Under the pieces are notes generated by a model. That model was not told the origin of the DNA, made no database searches, and was given only the letters and a program-made list of their open reading frames with translations. 36,310 bases of DNA, from contig MELR01000021.1 in the NCBI GenBank assembly GCA_001767695.1, forward strand, positions 9,400 to 45,709. Direction: 5' to 3'. A program made the position numbers and the translations under genes. Below are positions 17,683 to 27,085 of the stretch, one piece after another; the first letter of the stretch is position 1, and every line of letters starts with the position of its first letter. This DNA is from Actinobacteria bacterium RBG_16_68_21. Its GTDB lineage: Bacteria > Actinomycetota > Acidimicrobiia > Spongiisociales > UBA11373.

Positions 17683-18555
17683 ATGGAGGGAGAGGCAACC
17701 GTCAAGCTGGAGGATGCCGAGCTGTTCGTGGTCACCCGAGGCCGCGGAACACCAGTCGTCCTGCTCGGCGGTCCGTGGTTCGGACAGACCTACCTCCGTT
17801 CGCTTGCCGACGGGCTGTCGGCTGAGTTCGAGACCGTTAGCTACGACGCGCGTGGCTCAGGAAGGTCTCGTCCCGCATCGCCTCCCGAGATCACACTGGA
17901 GGCGCACCTGAAGGACCTCGAGGGTCTCCGGCAGGCTCTGGGAATCGAGCGCATCAATCTGATCGGGCACTCCTTGGGTGCATTGGTCGTGCTCCTCTTC
18001 GCGGCCCGCTATCCCGAAAGGACGGGAGCGCTCGTCCTTGCCCATCCTGGACCTCCGTTCGCAATCGAGATGATGGAGCAGCTCCACCACGCGTTCATGG
18101 ATAACCAGACTGAAACCGACAGGAAGGTCATGGAGTCCATCGCAGTCTCCGATTCATTCAAGGCCGTCCAGCCGGAGGCGCGCGAGGCCTTCTTCAAGGC
18201 CATGTATTCAGCCTTCTTCCGGGATCGGTCGCTTCTCTCCCGACTCGACTTTGGGTTCACCGAAGCGACTGCGGCGCATGCCGTGGGTGCTGAGGAGCAG
18301 CTGACGGAACAAATCCTGGCCCTCGATCCGACAGCGCTGCTATCGAGTGTGCGGTCCCCGACGTTGGTAGTGCATGCGGAGCACGACCTGATTCCGTTGG
18401 GCTTCTCCACGTTCCTTGCCGCCGAGATTCAGGGCGCCCAAATGGTGGTTCTGGAGGGAGTTGGGCACTTCTCGTACTTGGAAGACCCCCCCTTGTTCAC
18501 CAGCGCTGTAATCCCGTTCCTGAGACGAGAGGGTTTGGACCGGATCGAGCGCTGA
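17683..18555 (+). CDS. alpha/beta hydrolase fold protein
   Basis: VVLLGGPWFGQTYLRSLADGL, YDARGSGRS, NLIGHSLGALVVLLFAARYPER nucleophile elbow GHSLG, VVHAEHDLIP, GVGHFSYLEDP. Confidence 0.88.
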   Translation: MEGEATVKLEDAELFVVTRGRGTPVVLLGGPWFGQTYLRSLADGLSAEFETVSYDARGSGRSRPASPPEITLEAHLKDLEGLRQALGIERINLIGHSLGALVVLLFAARYPERTGALVLAHPGPPFAIEMMEQLHHAFMDNQTETDRKVMESIAVSDSFKAVQPEAREAFFKAMYSAFFRDRSLLSRLDFGFTEATAAHAVGAEEQLTEQILALDPTALLSSVRSPTLVVHAEHDLIPLGFSTFLAAEIQGAQMVVLEGVGHFSYLEDPPLFTSAVIPFLRREGLDRIER

Positions 18556-18621
18556 CGGAAACCATCGTCAGAAGCCCGTCGGGGCCCAAATGCCAGCCCT
18601 CCGTGAGTTTCGAAACTTTCG

Positions 18622-18694
18622 TGGGCGCTGAGGGACTCGAACCCCCGACCTCTTCCTTGTAAGGGAAGCGCTCTTCCAGCTGAGCTAAGCGCCC
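18622..18694 (-). tRNA. tRNA-Val (anticodon TAC)
   Basis: Minus-strand cloverleaf GGGCGCTTAGCTCAGCTGGAAGAGCGCTTCCCTTACAAGGAAGAGGTCGGGGGTTCGAGTCCCTCAGCGCCCA; 7-bp acceptor stem, CTTACAA anticodon loop, GGTTCGAGTCC T-arm; CCA not encoded. Confidence 0.95.
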
Positions 18695-18704
18695 CGGGGC
18701 AACA

Positions 18705-18715
18705 GGGTACCGGGT
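18705..18715 (-). promoter_or_regulatory. candidate -10 region (CCCGGTACCCT) of tRNA-Val
   Basis: TACCCT about 10 nt upstream of the mature tRNA 5' end on the minus strand. Confidence 0.35.
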
Positions 18716-18723
18716 CCTCCCGA

Positions 18724-19563
18724 TCACACCTCGTAGCCATCCATGATCTCCCGATATTCGGCCGTCAGGTCGGAGAGGCCGACATGGGCCGGACCGGGAT
18801 CGGGAATGTGGGCGGCGGGCCCTCCCCGGTAGATGAGGCCGATGGGCACCCGTCCCTGCTCCATCACTCGCAGGCATGAGGCGAAGGCGCCCGCCCGATC
18901 GGTCGGATCGTGGTGCGGGTCGTCGTCGAGATCGGTCACTTCGGCGTCCCACAGGGGATACGTGTCCTGATAGGTCACGCAGGGCGACAGCACTTCGACG
19001 AAGGCGAATCCCCGGCCGCTGCGGGCGTGCTCCAGGGCGGCGACCAGGAGACGCACCAGCTGCTCGGGTTGGCGGGCGAAACCCCGGGCGAGGAACGTGC
19101 TCGCCCGGACCGACAGACCGAGGAGGATGCCGTCGAGGGCCTGCTCGCGCCCGCCGGTACTCACCATCGCCGCGGTCGGCGAGTCCTGGCCCTTGGTGAG
19201 CCCGTAGGTGGCGTTGTTCATCAGCACGTAGGTGAGCGCCGGGTTGCGCCGGAACGTGTGGACCAGGTGGCCGGCGCCGATGGCATAGCCGTCACCGTCG
19301 CCGCCGGCGGCGATCACGGTGAGGGACGGATCGGCCAACGCCGCGCCGGTGGCGGTGGGCAGCACCCGCCCATGAAGGGCGTGGTAACCGTAGGTACCCA
19401 GGTTGTTCTGGATGGTCCCGGAGCAGCCGATCCCCGCCAGGATCAGCGTGTCGGCGGGAGCGACCTCCAATCGGGCGAGCGCCTGGTGCAGCGCGCCCTG
19501 CACCCCGAAGTGGCCACACCCGGCGCACCAGATGGGGTTCCGCGGGGTGTAGGTGGCGGTCAT
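18724..19563 (-). CDS. korB: 2-oxoacid:ferredoxin oxidoreductase beta subunit (KorB-like, TPP-binding)
   Basis: IWCAGCGHFGVQGALHQAL, AGIGCSGTIQNNLGTYGYHALHGRVLPTATGAALADP, GGDGDGYAIGAGHLVHTFRRNPALTYVLMNNATYGLTKGQDSPT; ATG overlaps the korA stop. Confidence 0.92.
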   Translation of the reverse strand: MTATYTPRNPIWCAGCGHFGVQGALHQALARLEVAPADTLILAGIGCSGTIQNNLGTYGYHALHGRVLPTATGAALADPSLTVIAAGGDGDGYAIGAGHLVHTFRRNPALTYVLMNNATYGLTKGQDSPTAAMVSTGGREQALDGILLGLSVRASTFLARGFARQPEQLVRLLVAALEHARSGRGFAFVEVLSPCVTYQDTYPLWDAEVTDLDDDPHHDPTDRAGAFASCLRVMEQGRVPIGLIYRGGPAAHIPDPGPAHVGLSDLTAEYREIMDGYEV

Positions 19564-21323
19564 CTTCGCGCCTCTGCCAGAACCCGGTCGACGATCTCCC
19601 CCGGGGTGAACACCAGTCCGTCGGAGCGTCTCATCCCGATCATGGACCCGGCGGGGGCACCGGCCTCGGCGAGCATGTGGAAGACCTGCCCCTCGTCGTT
19701 GTGCTCCACGACATGGGTCACCCGGCGCTCGTTCACGAAGGCGACCGTCTCGGGGAGCACCGGCCACAGGGTCCGCGGCTGCAGCGCAGCCACGGCGATC
19801 CCCGCCGCCGCCAGTCGTTCCACCGCCTCGCGCATCGGAGCGACCTCGAGGCCCACCCCGAGCAAACCGACGGCCGCCCCGGGATCCCCCCAGCGTCGCC
19901 CCAGCGGCAGCGTGTCGATCGCCCGGGCGATCTTGCGAGCACGCTTGGCGATCATCGCCGTCCGGTTGGCCGGGTCGATGCTCACCTGGCCCCACTCGTT
20001 GCGCTCGTTGCCGGTGACCAGGCTCATCCCTCCCGGTGTCCCCGGGACCACCCACGGGGAGACCCCGTCGGGGGTGATCAGGTACCGGCGGTACTCCGCC
20101 AACTCGGCGAGGGCGGCGGCGTCGAGGACGCTCCCCTGCTCCACCGCTACATCCAGGTCGAATGGAGCGACGGTGGCGGAATGCTGAGCCACCGCCTGAT
20201 CGAGGGCGATGTACACCGGGCACTGCAGGCGCCGGCTGATCGCCACCGCCGCGATCGCCATCTCGTAGCAGTCGGTGGGGTCGCCCGGGGAGAGCACGAT
20301 GCGGGGGAACTCCCCGTTGCCGCCGTGGGCGAGCATGGACAGGTCCGACTGCTCGGGCTTGGTGGGCATCCCCGTCGAGGGGCCGGCGCGCTGGCAGTCG
20401 ACGATCACCAGGGGGATCTCCGCCGACCCGGCGTGGGAAACCCCCTCCTGCATCAGGGACAGCCCGGGGCCGGAGGTGGCGGTCATCGCCCGCACCCCGG
20501 TGAGAGCGGCGCCGATCGCCATGTTGACCGCGGCCAGCTCGTCCTCGGCCTGGACGACCACTCCCCCGAAACGGGGCAGGTGGCGTTCCATCCACGCCAG
20601 GATCTCCGACGCCGGGGTGATCGGGTAGCCGGTGAAGAACCTCCCCCCGGCGACCAGGAAGCCCAGCGCCAGCGCCTCGTTGCCGGAGATCATCAGCCGC
20701 GGAGCAACATCGAATGCGGCCAGCCGCCACGGTCCTTCCCCATCGAGCATCCCCTGCTCGTCGGCGAAGGCGAAACCGCGGCGCAACGCTGCTCGATTGG
20801 CTTGGCGCAGCAGCGCGGGCAACCGGGCGAAACCCTCATCCATGCACGCCTCTGCCTCGGCATCGCCCACCGAGAGCACCCGGGTGAGCACCCCGAACGC
20901 CAGGCTGTTCTTGTAGAGGTCGCGCCGCAGATCACGAACCGCCAGCCGGGCAAACGGCACCGCGAACACCTGCACGTCTTCACTCAGATGCCCAGAGGGA
21001 ACCGGCCCCGCCGAGGCGTCGAACACGACGATGCCGTTGGGGGCCATGGCCGGTCCGATCCGCTCCACCGCCTCGTCGTCGAAGGCGACGAGGAGGTCGA
21101 TGTCGTCGTCCAACCCCCCTCGGTCCGCCCGCGACCCGCGCAGTATTGCCGCGGCGTGACCGCCCTTGATCCGGGAGGCGACGCTGCGCGCCGAGTACAT
21201 GTGGAAACCGCGGGCGCTCAGGATCCGCGCCGCCAGCGTGGTCACGGTGAGCGAACCGTCGCCACCCTGGCCGGACACGGCGACGGTGAGATCGTCCAGG
21301 GTGCGGGTGTCGGCGACCGTCAT
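19560..21323 (-). CDS. korA: 2-oxoacid:ferredoxin oxidoreductase fused gamma-alpha subunit (KorA-like)
   Basis: N-terminal gamma domain VSGQGGDGSLTVTTLAARIL...RIKGGH; alpha domain GFLVAGGRFFTGYPITPASEILAWMERHL, ATSGPGLSLMQEGVSHA, GPSTGMPTKPEQSDL. Confidence 0.92.
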   Translation of the reverse strand: MTVADTRTLDDLTVAVSGQGGDGSLTVTTLAARILSARGFHMYSARSVASRIKGGHAAAILRGSRADRGGLDDDIDLLVAFDDEAVERIGPAMAPNGIVVFDASAGPVPSGHLSEDVQVFAVPFARLAVRDLRRDLYKNSLAFGVLTRVLSVGDAEAEACMDEGFARLPALLRQANRAALRRGFAFADEQGMLDGEGPWRLAAFDVAPRLMISGNEALALGFLVAGGRFFTGYPITPASEILAWMERHLPRFGGVVVQAEDELAAVNMAIGAALTGVRAMTATSGPGLSLMQEGVSHAGSAEIPLVIVDCQRAGPSTGMPTKPEQSDLSMLAHGGNGEFPRIVLSPGDPTDCYEMAIAAVAISRRLQCPVYIALDQAVAQHSATVAPFDLDVAVEQGSVLDAAALAELAEYRRYLITPDGVSPWVVPGTPGGMSLVTGNERNEWGQVSIDPANRTAMIAKRARKIARAIDTLPLGRRWGDPGAAVGLLGVGLEVAPMREAVERLAAAGIAVAALQPRTLWPVLPETVAFVNERRVTHVVEHNDEGQVFHMLAEAGAPAGSMIGMRRSDGLVFTPGEIVDRVLAEARR

Positions 21324-22606
21324 TCGACCTGCTCGACGACGGGCGCCCCCGGGCCGGTCGTGTAGTAGGTCTTGGGGTCGAGGTGACCCTCGGCCTCCCT
21401 CTGTTGCCGCGAAGGCATCCGGGCGGGGAGCGGTCGATTCGCCTTCTTGTCCGCGGAGAGTTTCTCCAGCAGGAACTGGCCCCGGGGCTCGTCGGCGAGG
21501 GGGCGGGCCTCGATCACGCCGTCGGCAATGGCCTGCTGGAACGCCTCATGGCCCCGGTCGGTGCGGATCAGGCAGAAGGTCCAGCCGTCGAGACCGATCC
21601 CCCCGAATCCGATGTCGGCCTGCTCGGCGCTGTAGTCGAGGCAGTAGAGACACGCCGGACGCGCCCATTTCCTGTACTGCTTCAGCGACGAGGTAACCAC
21701 CTCGCCGTCGTCGAGGCGGACCACCACCTTGCCCTTGATGTTGATGTTGGCGATACGGTCCCGGGCGACCCCGAGGAGGTCAGCGAGGCGACCGATGCTC
21801 TCGTGGGTGAACGCCTCCGAGCAGAACAGACCGAAGACCAGCGACACGTTCTTCCGGTACCAGTTGGCCATCTCCAGGCGGATCGACGAGTGCTGCTGGA
21901 GGCGCATCCCATCGACCTGGCAGGGCACGCCCACCACTGCTACCGGGTGGACATCGGCGTGCATCGCCTCTTGCAGGGCGAGGGTGTTCGCCGAGTAGGT
22001 GTAGCGCGAGGCGGCGCACGCCAGCACCGCCGCCCGGTCCCGGGCGAGGCGATGCCGGCCGATCTGGCTGTCGTCGGGGAGGACGTCGCCGAGCACGGCC
22101 CCGGCCAGTGAGCCGGCCTCCAACCCGTGGATGATCAAGGCCGAGACCACTCCCCCGTCCTGGCCGCGATCGAGGATCTCCGGATCGGTGGCCCGGGCAT
22201 AACAGCCGTAGGAGTAGGGCCCGTAGCCGGCATCCCCGGCGGGCTCGCGGTAGCCGATGAGGTCGCGCAGATCGCGATCGGGTGGACGGAGCACCGGACA
22301 CACGTCGGCGCACAGCACGCAGTAGACGCATGCCTCGGTCCTGGTGTCGACGGGACGTTCGTCGTCGTAGTCGAACACGTCCACCGGGCAAATGGTGAGA
22401 CACGAGGCGCATCCGATGCACTTGCCGGCATGGACGATCTCGTCCATCAGGAAGTCGACCGCCCGGAACCCGCCCCGATTCAGCTCGGTGCGCCAGGCGT
22501 AAGCCCACTCGCCGGGATCGGCGCCCTCATCGATGAGCCGGCGATAGCGCTCGGCGACGCGGCGCACGTCGGGATCGCGCCGGGGAGGAGCGACGGAACC
22601 GGTCAT
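21320..22606 (-). CDS. ferredoxin-domain plus coenzyme F420 hydrogenase/dehydrogenase beta-subunit-like protein (FrhB/FpoF-like)
   Basis: Two 4Fe-4S motifs CIGCASCLTICPVDVF and CVYCVLCADVCP; GGVVSALIIHGLEAG, VVGVPCQVDGMR, CLYCLDYSAEQADIGFGGIG; 4-nt overlap with korA. Confidence 0.85.
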   Translation of the reverse strand: MTGSVAPPRRDPDVRRVAERYRRLIDEGADPGEWAYAWRTELNRGGFRAVDFLMDEIVHAGKCIGCASCLTICPVDVFDYDDERPVDTRTEACVYCVLCADVCPVLRPPDRDLRDLIGYREPAGDAGYGPYSYGCYARATDPEILDRGQDGGVVSALIIHGLEAGSLAGAVLGDVLPDDSQIGRHRLARDRAAVLACAASRYTYSANTLALQEAMHADVHPVAVVGVPCQVDGMRLQQHSSIRLEMANWYRKNVSLVFGLFCSEAFTHESIGRLADLLGVARDRIANINIKGKVVVRLDDGEVVTSSLKQYRKWARPACLYCLDYSAEQADIGFGGIGLDGWTFCLIRTDRGHEAFQQAIADGVIEARPLADEPRGQFLLEKLSADKKANRPLPARMPSRQQREAEGHLDPKTYYTTGPGAPVVEQVE

Positions 22607-22637
22607 GGCGAGCCCCCTTCCCCGAAGTTCACGCCGC

Positions 22638-22925
22638 TCACACTTCGAGCACGATCGTTCCACCGTCGGTCACCGGATACGTTCCACACCGCTCGTCGCC
22701 CACGTAGAAACAGACGTCCTCGGGGTGTTCGGGATGCCGGTCGCGGAAGGTGGCGCATCCATCGCCGTCGGTGACCGCGCTGGCCCAGGTGGATGCCGCC
22801 GCCGGATAGTTGAATCGCGCCCCAACTTCGAGATCGGGTACCGGGATCACCTCGCCGTCCACGGCGCGGATCCCGATCGTGAGCAATACCCCGTCCACCG
22901 GCCTCTCCTCGTGCGTCCTCCCCAT
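22638..22925 (-). CDS. small beta-sandwich (Ig-/carboxypeptidase-regulatory-like) hypothetical protein
   Basis: 95-aa ORF co-oriented 31 bp upstream of the FrhB-like gene; alternating hydrophobic strands ending GGTIVLEV; fold call is tentative. Confidence 0.5.
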   Translation of the reverse strand: MGRTHEERPVDGVLLTIGIRAVDGEVIPVPDLEVGARFNYPAAASTWASAVTDGDGCATFRDRHPEHPEDVCFYVGDERCGTYPVTDGGTIVLEV

Positions 22926-22983
22926 TGAATCGGTGTGGCATCGGAGGGGACACCGCCGTTAGTCCCAAACCGCCCCGGCCCCG

Positions 22984-22995
22984 GCCGGGTACCCT
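22984..22995 (+). promoter_or_regulatory. candidate promoter element GCCGGGTACCCT upstream of hmgA
   Basis: Shares GCCGGGTACnnT with motif copies A and B; 28 nt upstream of the ATG at 23024. Confidence 0.35.
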
Positions 22996-23023
22996 GGCGC
23001 CCCGCTTCCACCGGAGGACCCCG

Positions 23024-24313
23024 ATGGTCGATCTCGTCTACACGTCAGGATTCGGCAACGAGCACGCCGCCGAGGCCGTGCCGGGAGCGCTGCCGGTGGG
23101 CCAGAACAACCCGCAGAAACCACCGCTGGGGTTGTACAGCGAGCAACTGAGTGGGACCGCATTCACCGCCCCCCGGGGGGAGAACCGCCGCACCTGGATG
23201 TACCGCATCCGGCCTTCGGTACTCCACGTCCACGATCTGCGCCCGGTGGACGCCGGCCTGATCCGTACCGCCCCGGCCCGGGAGACGGAGCCGCCGATCG
23301 GCCAGCTGCGCTGGGATCCGATCCCGATGCCCGCCGAGCCGCTCACCTGGCTGGAGGGCCTGCGGACGATCGGCACCAACGGCGACGTCCACGGCCACTA
23401 CGGCATGGCGGCTCACGTGTACCTGGCGACGAAGTCGATGACCGACACCTCGGTGTACGACGCCGACGGCGAGCTCCTGATCGTCCCCCAGGACGGTGCC
23501 CTCCGCATGGTCACCGAGTGCGGGATCCTCGAGGTTGCCCCCGGCGAGATCTGCCTCATTCCCCGGGGGATGAAGTTCCGCGTCGAGCTGGTGGACGGCC
23601 CGGCCCGGGGATACGTGTGCGAGAACTACGGCGCCTATTTCGAGCTGCCGGAGCGTGGTCCCATCGGAGCCAACGGCATGGCCAACGCCCGCGACTTCCT
23701 CGCCCCGGTCGCCGCCTACGAGGACACCGACGGTCCCCACACGCTCTTCGTCAAGTTCGACGGCCGCCTCTTCGCCAGTGACCTGGACCACTCACCCCTC
23801 GACGTCGTCGCCTGGCACGGGAACCACGTCCCCTACAAATACGACCTCGACCGCTACAACACGATGGGATCGATCTCCTTCGATCACCCCGACCCTTCGA
23901 TCTTCACCGTGCTCACCGCGCCCTCCGACCGGCCGGGCACCGCCAACGTCGACTTCGTGATCTTCCCCGACCGCTGGCTGGTGGCGGAACACACCTTCCG
24001 CCCCCCCTATTACCACGTCAACATCATGAGTGAGTTCATGGGTCTCATCCACGGGATCTACGACGCCAAGCTCGAGGGCTTCTCCGCCGGAGGTTTCAGC
24101 CTCCACAACGGGTACTGGCCCCACGGACCCGACGCCGAGGCATTCGCGGCGGCAACCACCCACGACCTCAGCCCGCAGAAGCTCGCCGGAACCCTTGCCT
24201 TCATGTTCGAGACCAGATATCCGTTGATCCCGACGATGTACGCCTCGTCGCTCCCCGCCCTCCAGGAGGACTACCAGGAGGTCTGGTCGGCGCTGCGACG
24301 GATGTTCGGCTAG
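23024..24313 (+). CDS. hmgA: homogentisate 1,2-dioxygenase
   Basis: [93 protein letters not shown]. Confidence 0.95.
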   Translation: MVDLVYTSGFGNEHAAEAVPGALPVGQNNPQKPPLGLYSEQLSGTAFTAPRGENRRTWMYRIRPSVLHVHDLRPVDAGLIRTAPARETEPPIGQLRWDPIPMPAEPLTWLEGLRTIGTNGDVHGHYGMAAHVYLATKSMTDTSVYDADGELLIVPQDGALRMVTECGILEVAPGEICLIPRGMKFRVELVDGPARGYVCENYGAYFELPERGPIGANGMANARDFLAPVAAYEDTDGPHTLFVKFDGRLFASDLDHSPLDVVAWHGNHVPYKYDLDRYNTMGSISFDHPDPSIFTVLTAPSDRPGTANVDFVIFPDRWLVAEHTFRPPYYHVNIMSEFMGLIHGIYDAKLEGFSAGGFSLHNGYWPHGPDAEAFAAATTHDLSPQKLAGTLAFMFETRYPLIPTMYASSLPALQEDYQEVWSALRRMFG

Positions 24314-25530
24314 CCGGCCAGCGGGTCGCGCACCGGGTGGATCCCGTCGAGAGTGAGTGCTGCCGTGTTCGCCCCGGCGTGCAGCGGCAGCCACACCACG
24401 AACGACGATCCCACCGCAGGCGTCGAGGTCAGCGTGACGGTGCCCCCGCCGGCCTCGGCCACCTGGCGGACGATGGAGAGCCCGAGCCCGGAACGCTCCT
24501 CACCGCGGAGGCGGCTCCGATCCCGGCCCCAATTGCGCTGGAACACGAGTCGGTGATCGCGCTCGGCGATCCCCGGTCCCTCGTCGCGCACGCCCACCCA
24601 GGCCCAGTCGTCCTGCAATCCCGCCCCGCAAGTGACGGTGGATCCGGGTGGCGCCAGCCGGACCGCGTTCCCCGCCAGGTTGGCGATCGCCGACCGCAGG
24701 GACGTGCGGTCGGCCCGAACATCGGTGCCGGCGTCCCCGACATGCGCCAGCGAGATGCCCCGACGGGCGGCCGGGGCCTTCAGCTCGTCCACGACCTCGC
24801 GTGTCAGCAGACCGAGATCGACGGTCGCCTCCGCCTCGGTGGCCAGGTCGCGGCGGGCGAACCGCATCAATCCCTCCACGGTGCGCGTCGTTCTATCGAG
24901 GGATCGCCTCACGATCTGCGCCGTGCTCCGCAAGCGATCGGCGTCGGAGTCCGCGTCGGACAGCACCACGTCGAGGCTCGTCGCCATCGTGGCCAGCGGA
25001 TTGCGCAGCTCATGGGAGATGTCCTGAATGAACCGGCGCTGGTCCTCGGCCCCCTGCTCGATCCGGTCGAGCATCGAATCGAACGCGTCCGCCAGGTGCT
25101 TGAGCTCGTCGTCGGGACCGTCGAGGTGGATGCGCCGGGACAGATCCGAAGCCTGGATCTCCTGAGCCACCGCGGCGATGTCATCGACCGGACGAAGCAC
25201 CCGTCCGGCGATGAACCATCCCGCCAGCAGGCTGAAGGGAAACAGCACGCCGAGAACGATCAGAGACATCTCGTGGAGCTGCTCCACCGCACGCTGGTTG
25301 GCGAGCTGCTCGATCGTGTCGAGCGACACCGAGTCCAGCCAGATCGCCGCCCCCGGCTCGGAGGCGACCCGGCGGATCTGAAGATCGGCGGCGACGGCGT
25401 CGCCGGAAAGGCGAGACGTCAGCGCGATGTTGATCGCTCCGATCACCAGCGCCCCCAGGGCGAACACGACCAGGGTGTAGACCACCGCCATTCGGAACCG
25501 GATCGACTGGACGAAGTGCTTGTCGGCCAT
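24310..25530 (-). CDS. sensor histidine kinase (HAMP, HisKA, HATPase)
   Basis: [25 protein letters not shown]-box; [66 protein letters not shown]. Confidence 0.93.
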   Translation of the reverse strand: MADKHFVQSIRFRMAVVYTLVVFALGALVIGAINIALTSRLSGDAVAADLQIRRVASEPGAAIWLDSVSLDTIEQLANQRAVEQLHEMSLIVLGVLFPFSLLAGWFIAGRVLRPVDDIAAVAQEIQASDLSRRIHLDGPDDELKHLADAFDSMLDRIEQGAEDQRRFIQDISHELRNPLATMATSLDVVLSDADSDADRLRSTAQIVRRSLDRTTRTVEGLMRFARRDLATEAEATVDLGLLTREVVDELKAPAARRGISLAHVGDAGTDVRADRTSLRSAIANLAGNAVRLAPPGSTVTCGAGLQDDWAWVGVRDEGPGIAERDHRLVFQRNWGRDRSRLRGEERSGLGLSIVRQVAEAGGGTVTLTSTPAVGSSFVVWLPLHAGANTAALTLDGIHPVRDPLAG

Positions 25531-26216
25531 CAGGCCACCAGTCGATAGCCGCTGCCGACGATGGTCTCGATCATGTCGGGGCACCCGGCGGCGGCCAGCT
25601 TGCGCCTGAGCTTGGAGATCGTGACCCGCACCGTGTTGGTGAACGGGTCGATGTTCTCGTCCCAGACATGATCGAGCAGACGCTCCGCCGCCAGAACCTC
25701 ACCGGGGTGGAGCATGAAATAGCGGAGCAGAGCGAACTCCCGGGAGGTCAATCCGATCTCGCGGCCGGAGGCGGTGGCGGTGCGGCGGGCGCCATCGAGG
25801 CACAGGGGACCGACCTCGATGACCGCCCCCGAGCCGCGCGCCCGGCGCCGGCTGAGTGCCCGGAGGCGTGCCAGCAACTCCGCCAGGGCAAAGGGCTTCA
25901 CCATGAAGTCGTCGGCGCCCTGATCGAGGCCTGCGACCCGATCGGCCAGAGCGTCGCGGGCGGTGAGCATCAGCACCCGGGGAGGGTCGGTCTCATCGAC
26001 CCGGGCCCGATCGGTCCGGATCGCCCGGCATACCGCCAGCCCGTCCATGTCCGGCAGGTTGAGGTCGAGGCAGACGATGTCGTACGGGGTGGACGCCAGT
26101 TTCTCCAGGGCCTCGCCCCCGTCGTAGGCGGTGTCCACGGCGTAGCCGTCCCGGCGGATTCCCTCCGCCAGTGCGTTCGCCAGATCGCGCTCGTCCTCGA
26201 CGACGAGAACCCGCAT
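25530..26216 (-). CDS. OmpR-family response regulator
   Basis: MRVLVVEDERDLANALAEGIRRDGYAVD, DIVCLDLNLPDMDG, VLMLTARD, KPFALAELLARLRAL; winged-helix C-terminus TSREFALLRYFMLHPGEVL...VGSGYRLVA. Confidence 0.95.
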   Translation of the reverse strand: MRVLVVEDERDLANALAEGIRRDGYAVDTAYDGGEALEKLASTPYDIVCLDLNLPDMDGLAVCRAIRTDRARVDETDPPRVLMLTARDALADRVAGLDQGADDFMVKPFALAELLARLRALSRRRARGSGAVIEVGPLCLDGARRTATASGREIGLTSREFALLRYFMLHPGEVLAAERLLDHVWDENIDPFTNTVRVTISKLRRKLAAAGCPDMIETIVGSGYRLVA

Positions 26217-26272
26217 CGCCGTCCTCCTCGAAGGTGACGCTACGAACCCCAGGCTAAACATGTGGTAACGAC

Positions 26273-27085
26273 TCAGGGAGCCTGCAACCGCTTCCCCTGG
26301 CTGGGCACCATGACGACCGCTCCGTGGGGTATCTGTCGCTGGGTCGCCGTGGCCTGCACCAGCCCCAGCTCGTCGACGACGACAGTGGTGTTGTCGCAGC
26401 CGCCTTCCCCTCTGCCCTGGTAATTGACGCGCACCCGGGCGGGCCGGACCTCGGCGCCGGCGGAGTTGACCGTCCGCAGGTCGGACCAACGGACCGCCAC
26501 CGCGGGATGCTCACACCGGGCGAACGCCTCGGTCCACACTATGGGGGCGGTGAGGTACGCCCCGTGGGTGTGCAGGTCGCGGACCACGGTCTCGTTGCCG
26601 GTTTCCAGGTCGGTGATCGTGCCCCGCCAGGCGTGGACATCGGGAGACGCGTCCGGCGACGGCGCCACCCGGAGCCGGTAGCGTCGACCCACCTTCCACG
26701 GGAAGTCACGAGTGTTCGGATCGTTCCGGGCGCTGGGCAGGGGGGATGGAGCGCCGGCCAGCAGACCGCCCCCCGACTCGGCCGGAGCGTAGCCCCCCCA
26801 GTTGGCCGCGGTGGATCCGGGGAATCTCGGATTCCATTGCAGCCCGAGATGGGCGCCGCCGCACAGGGTCCTCTCGGTGGCAAAGGAGACCTGCAGCGCG
26901 AAGAAGTAGAGCCGTCCCACCATTGGCGGCTGCAGCACCTCGAGTGTCGCCGAGACTTCGAGGAGCGGCGTTGCCGGCAGCTCCCAGACCAGGTGGAAGG
27001 ACGAGGCGCCGTTGGCGGATCGCGGCTCCCCGTCGATCCGCTCCCTGGTGGCGAACACTGCCCGGAGGCGCCGCAGCGGGCTCAC
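26273..27085 (-). CDS. hypothetical protein, possible beta-rich/lectin-like fold
   Basis: GTG start at 27085 overlaps the upstream gene stop (GTGA); no confidently recognised family. Confidence 0.55.
   Translation of the reverse strand: MSPLRRLRAVFATRERIDGEPRSANGASSFHLVWELPATPLLEVSATLEVLQPPMVGRLYFFALQVSFATERTLCGGAHLGLQWNPRFPGSTAANWGGYAPAESGGGLLAGAPSPLPSARNDPNTRDFPWKVGRRYRLRVAPSPDASPDVHAWRGTITDLETGNETVVRDLHTHGAYLTAPIVWTEAFARCEHPAVAVRWSDLRTVNSAGAEVRPARVRVNYQGRGEGGCDNTTVVVDELGLVQATATQRQIPHGAVVMVPSQGKRLQAP

Noticed and set aside
18606-18617. 12-bp palindrome AGTTTCGAAACT next to the tRNA 3' end
   Set aside because: Short and possibly part of tRNA termination or processing; insufficient on its own to call an att site or operator.
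18724-20730. 668-aa reading of the KorB ORF
   Set aside because: N-terminal part is out-of-frame korA sequence; the true start is the ATG at 19563 overlapping the korA stop.
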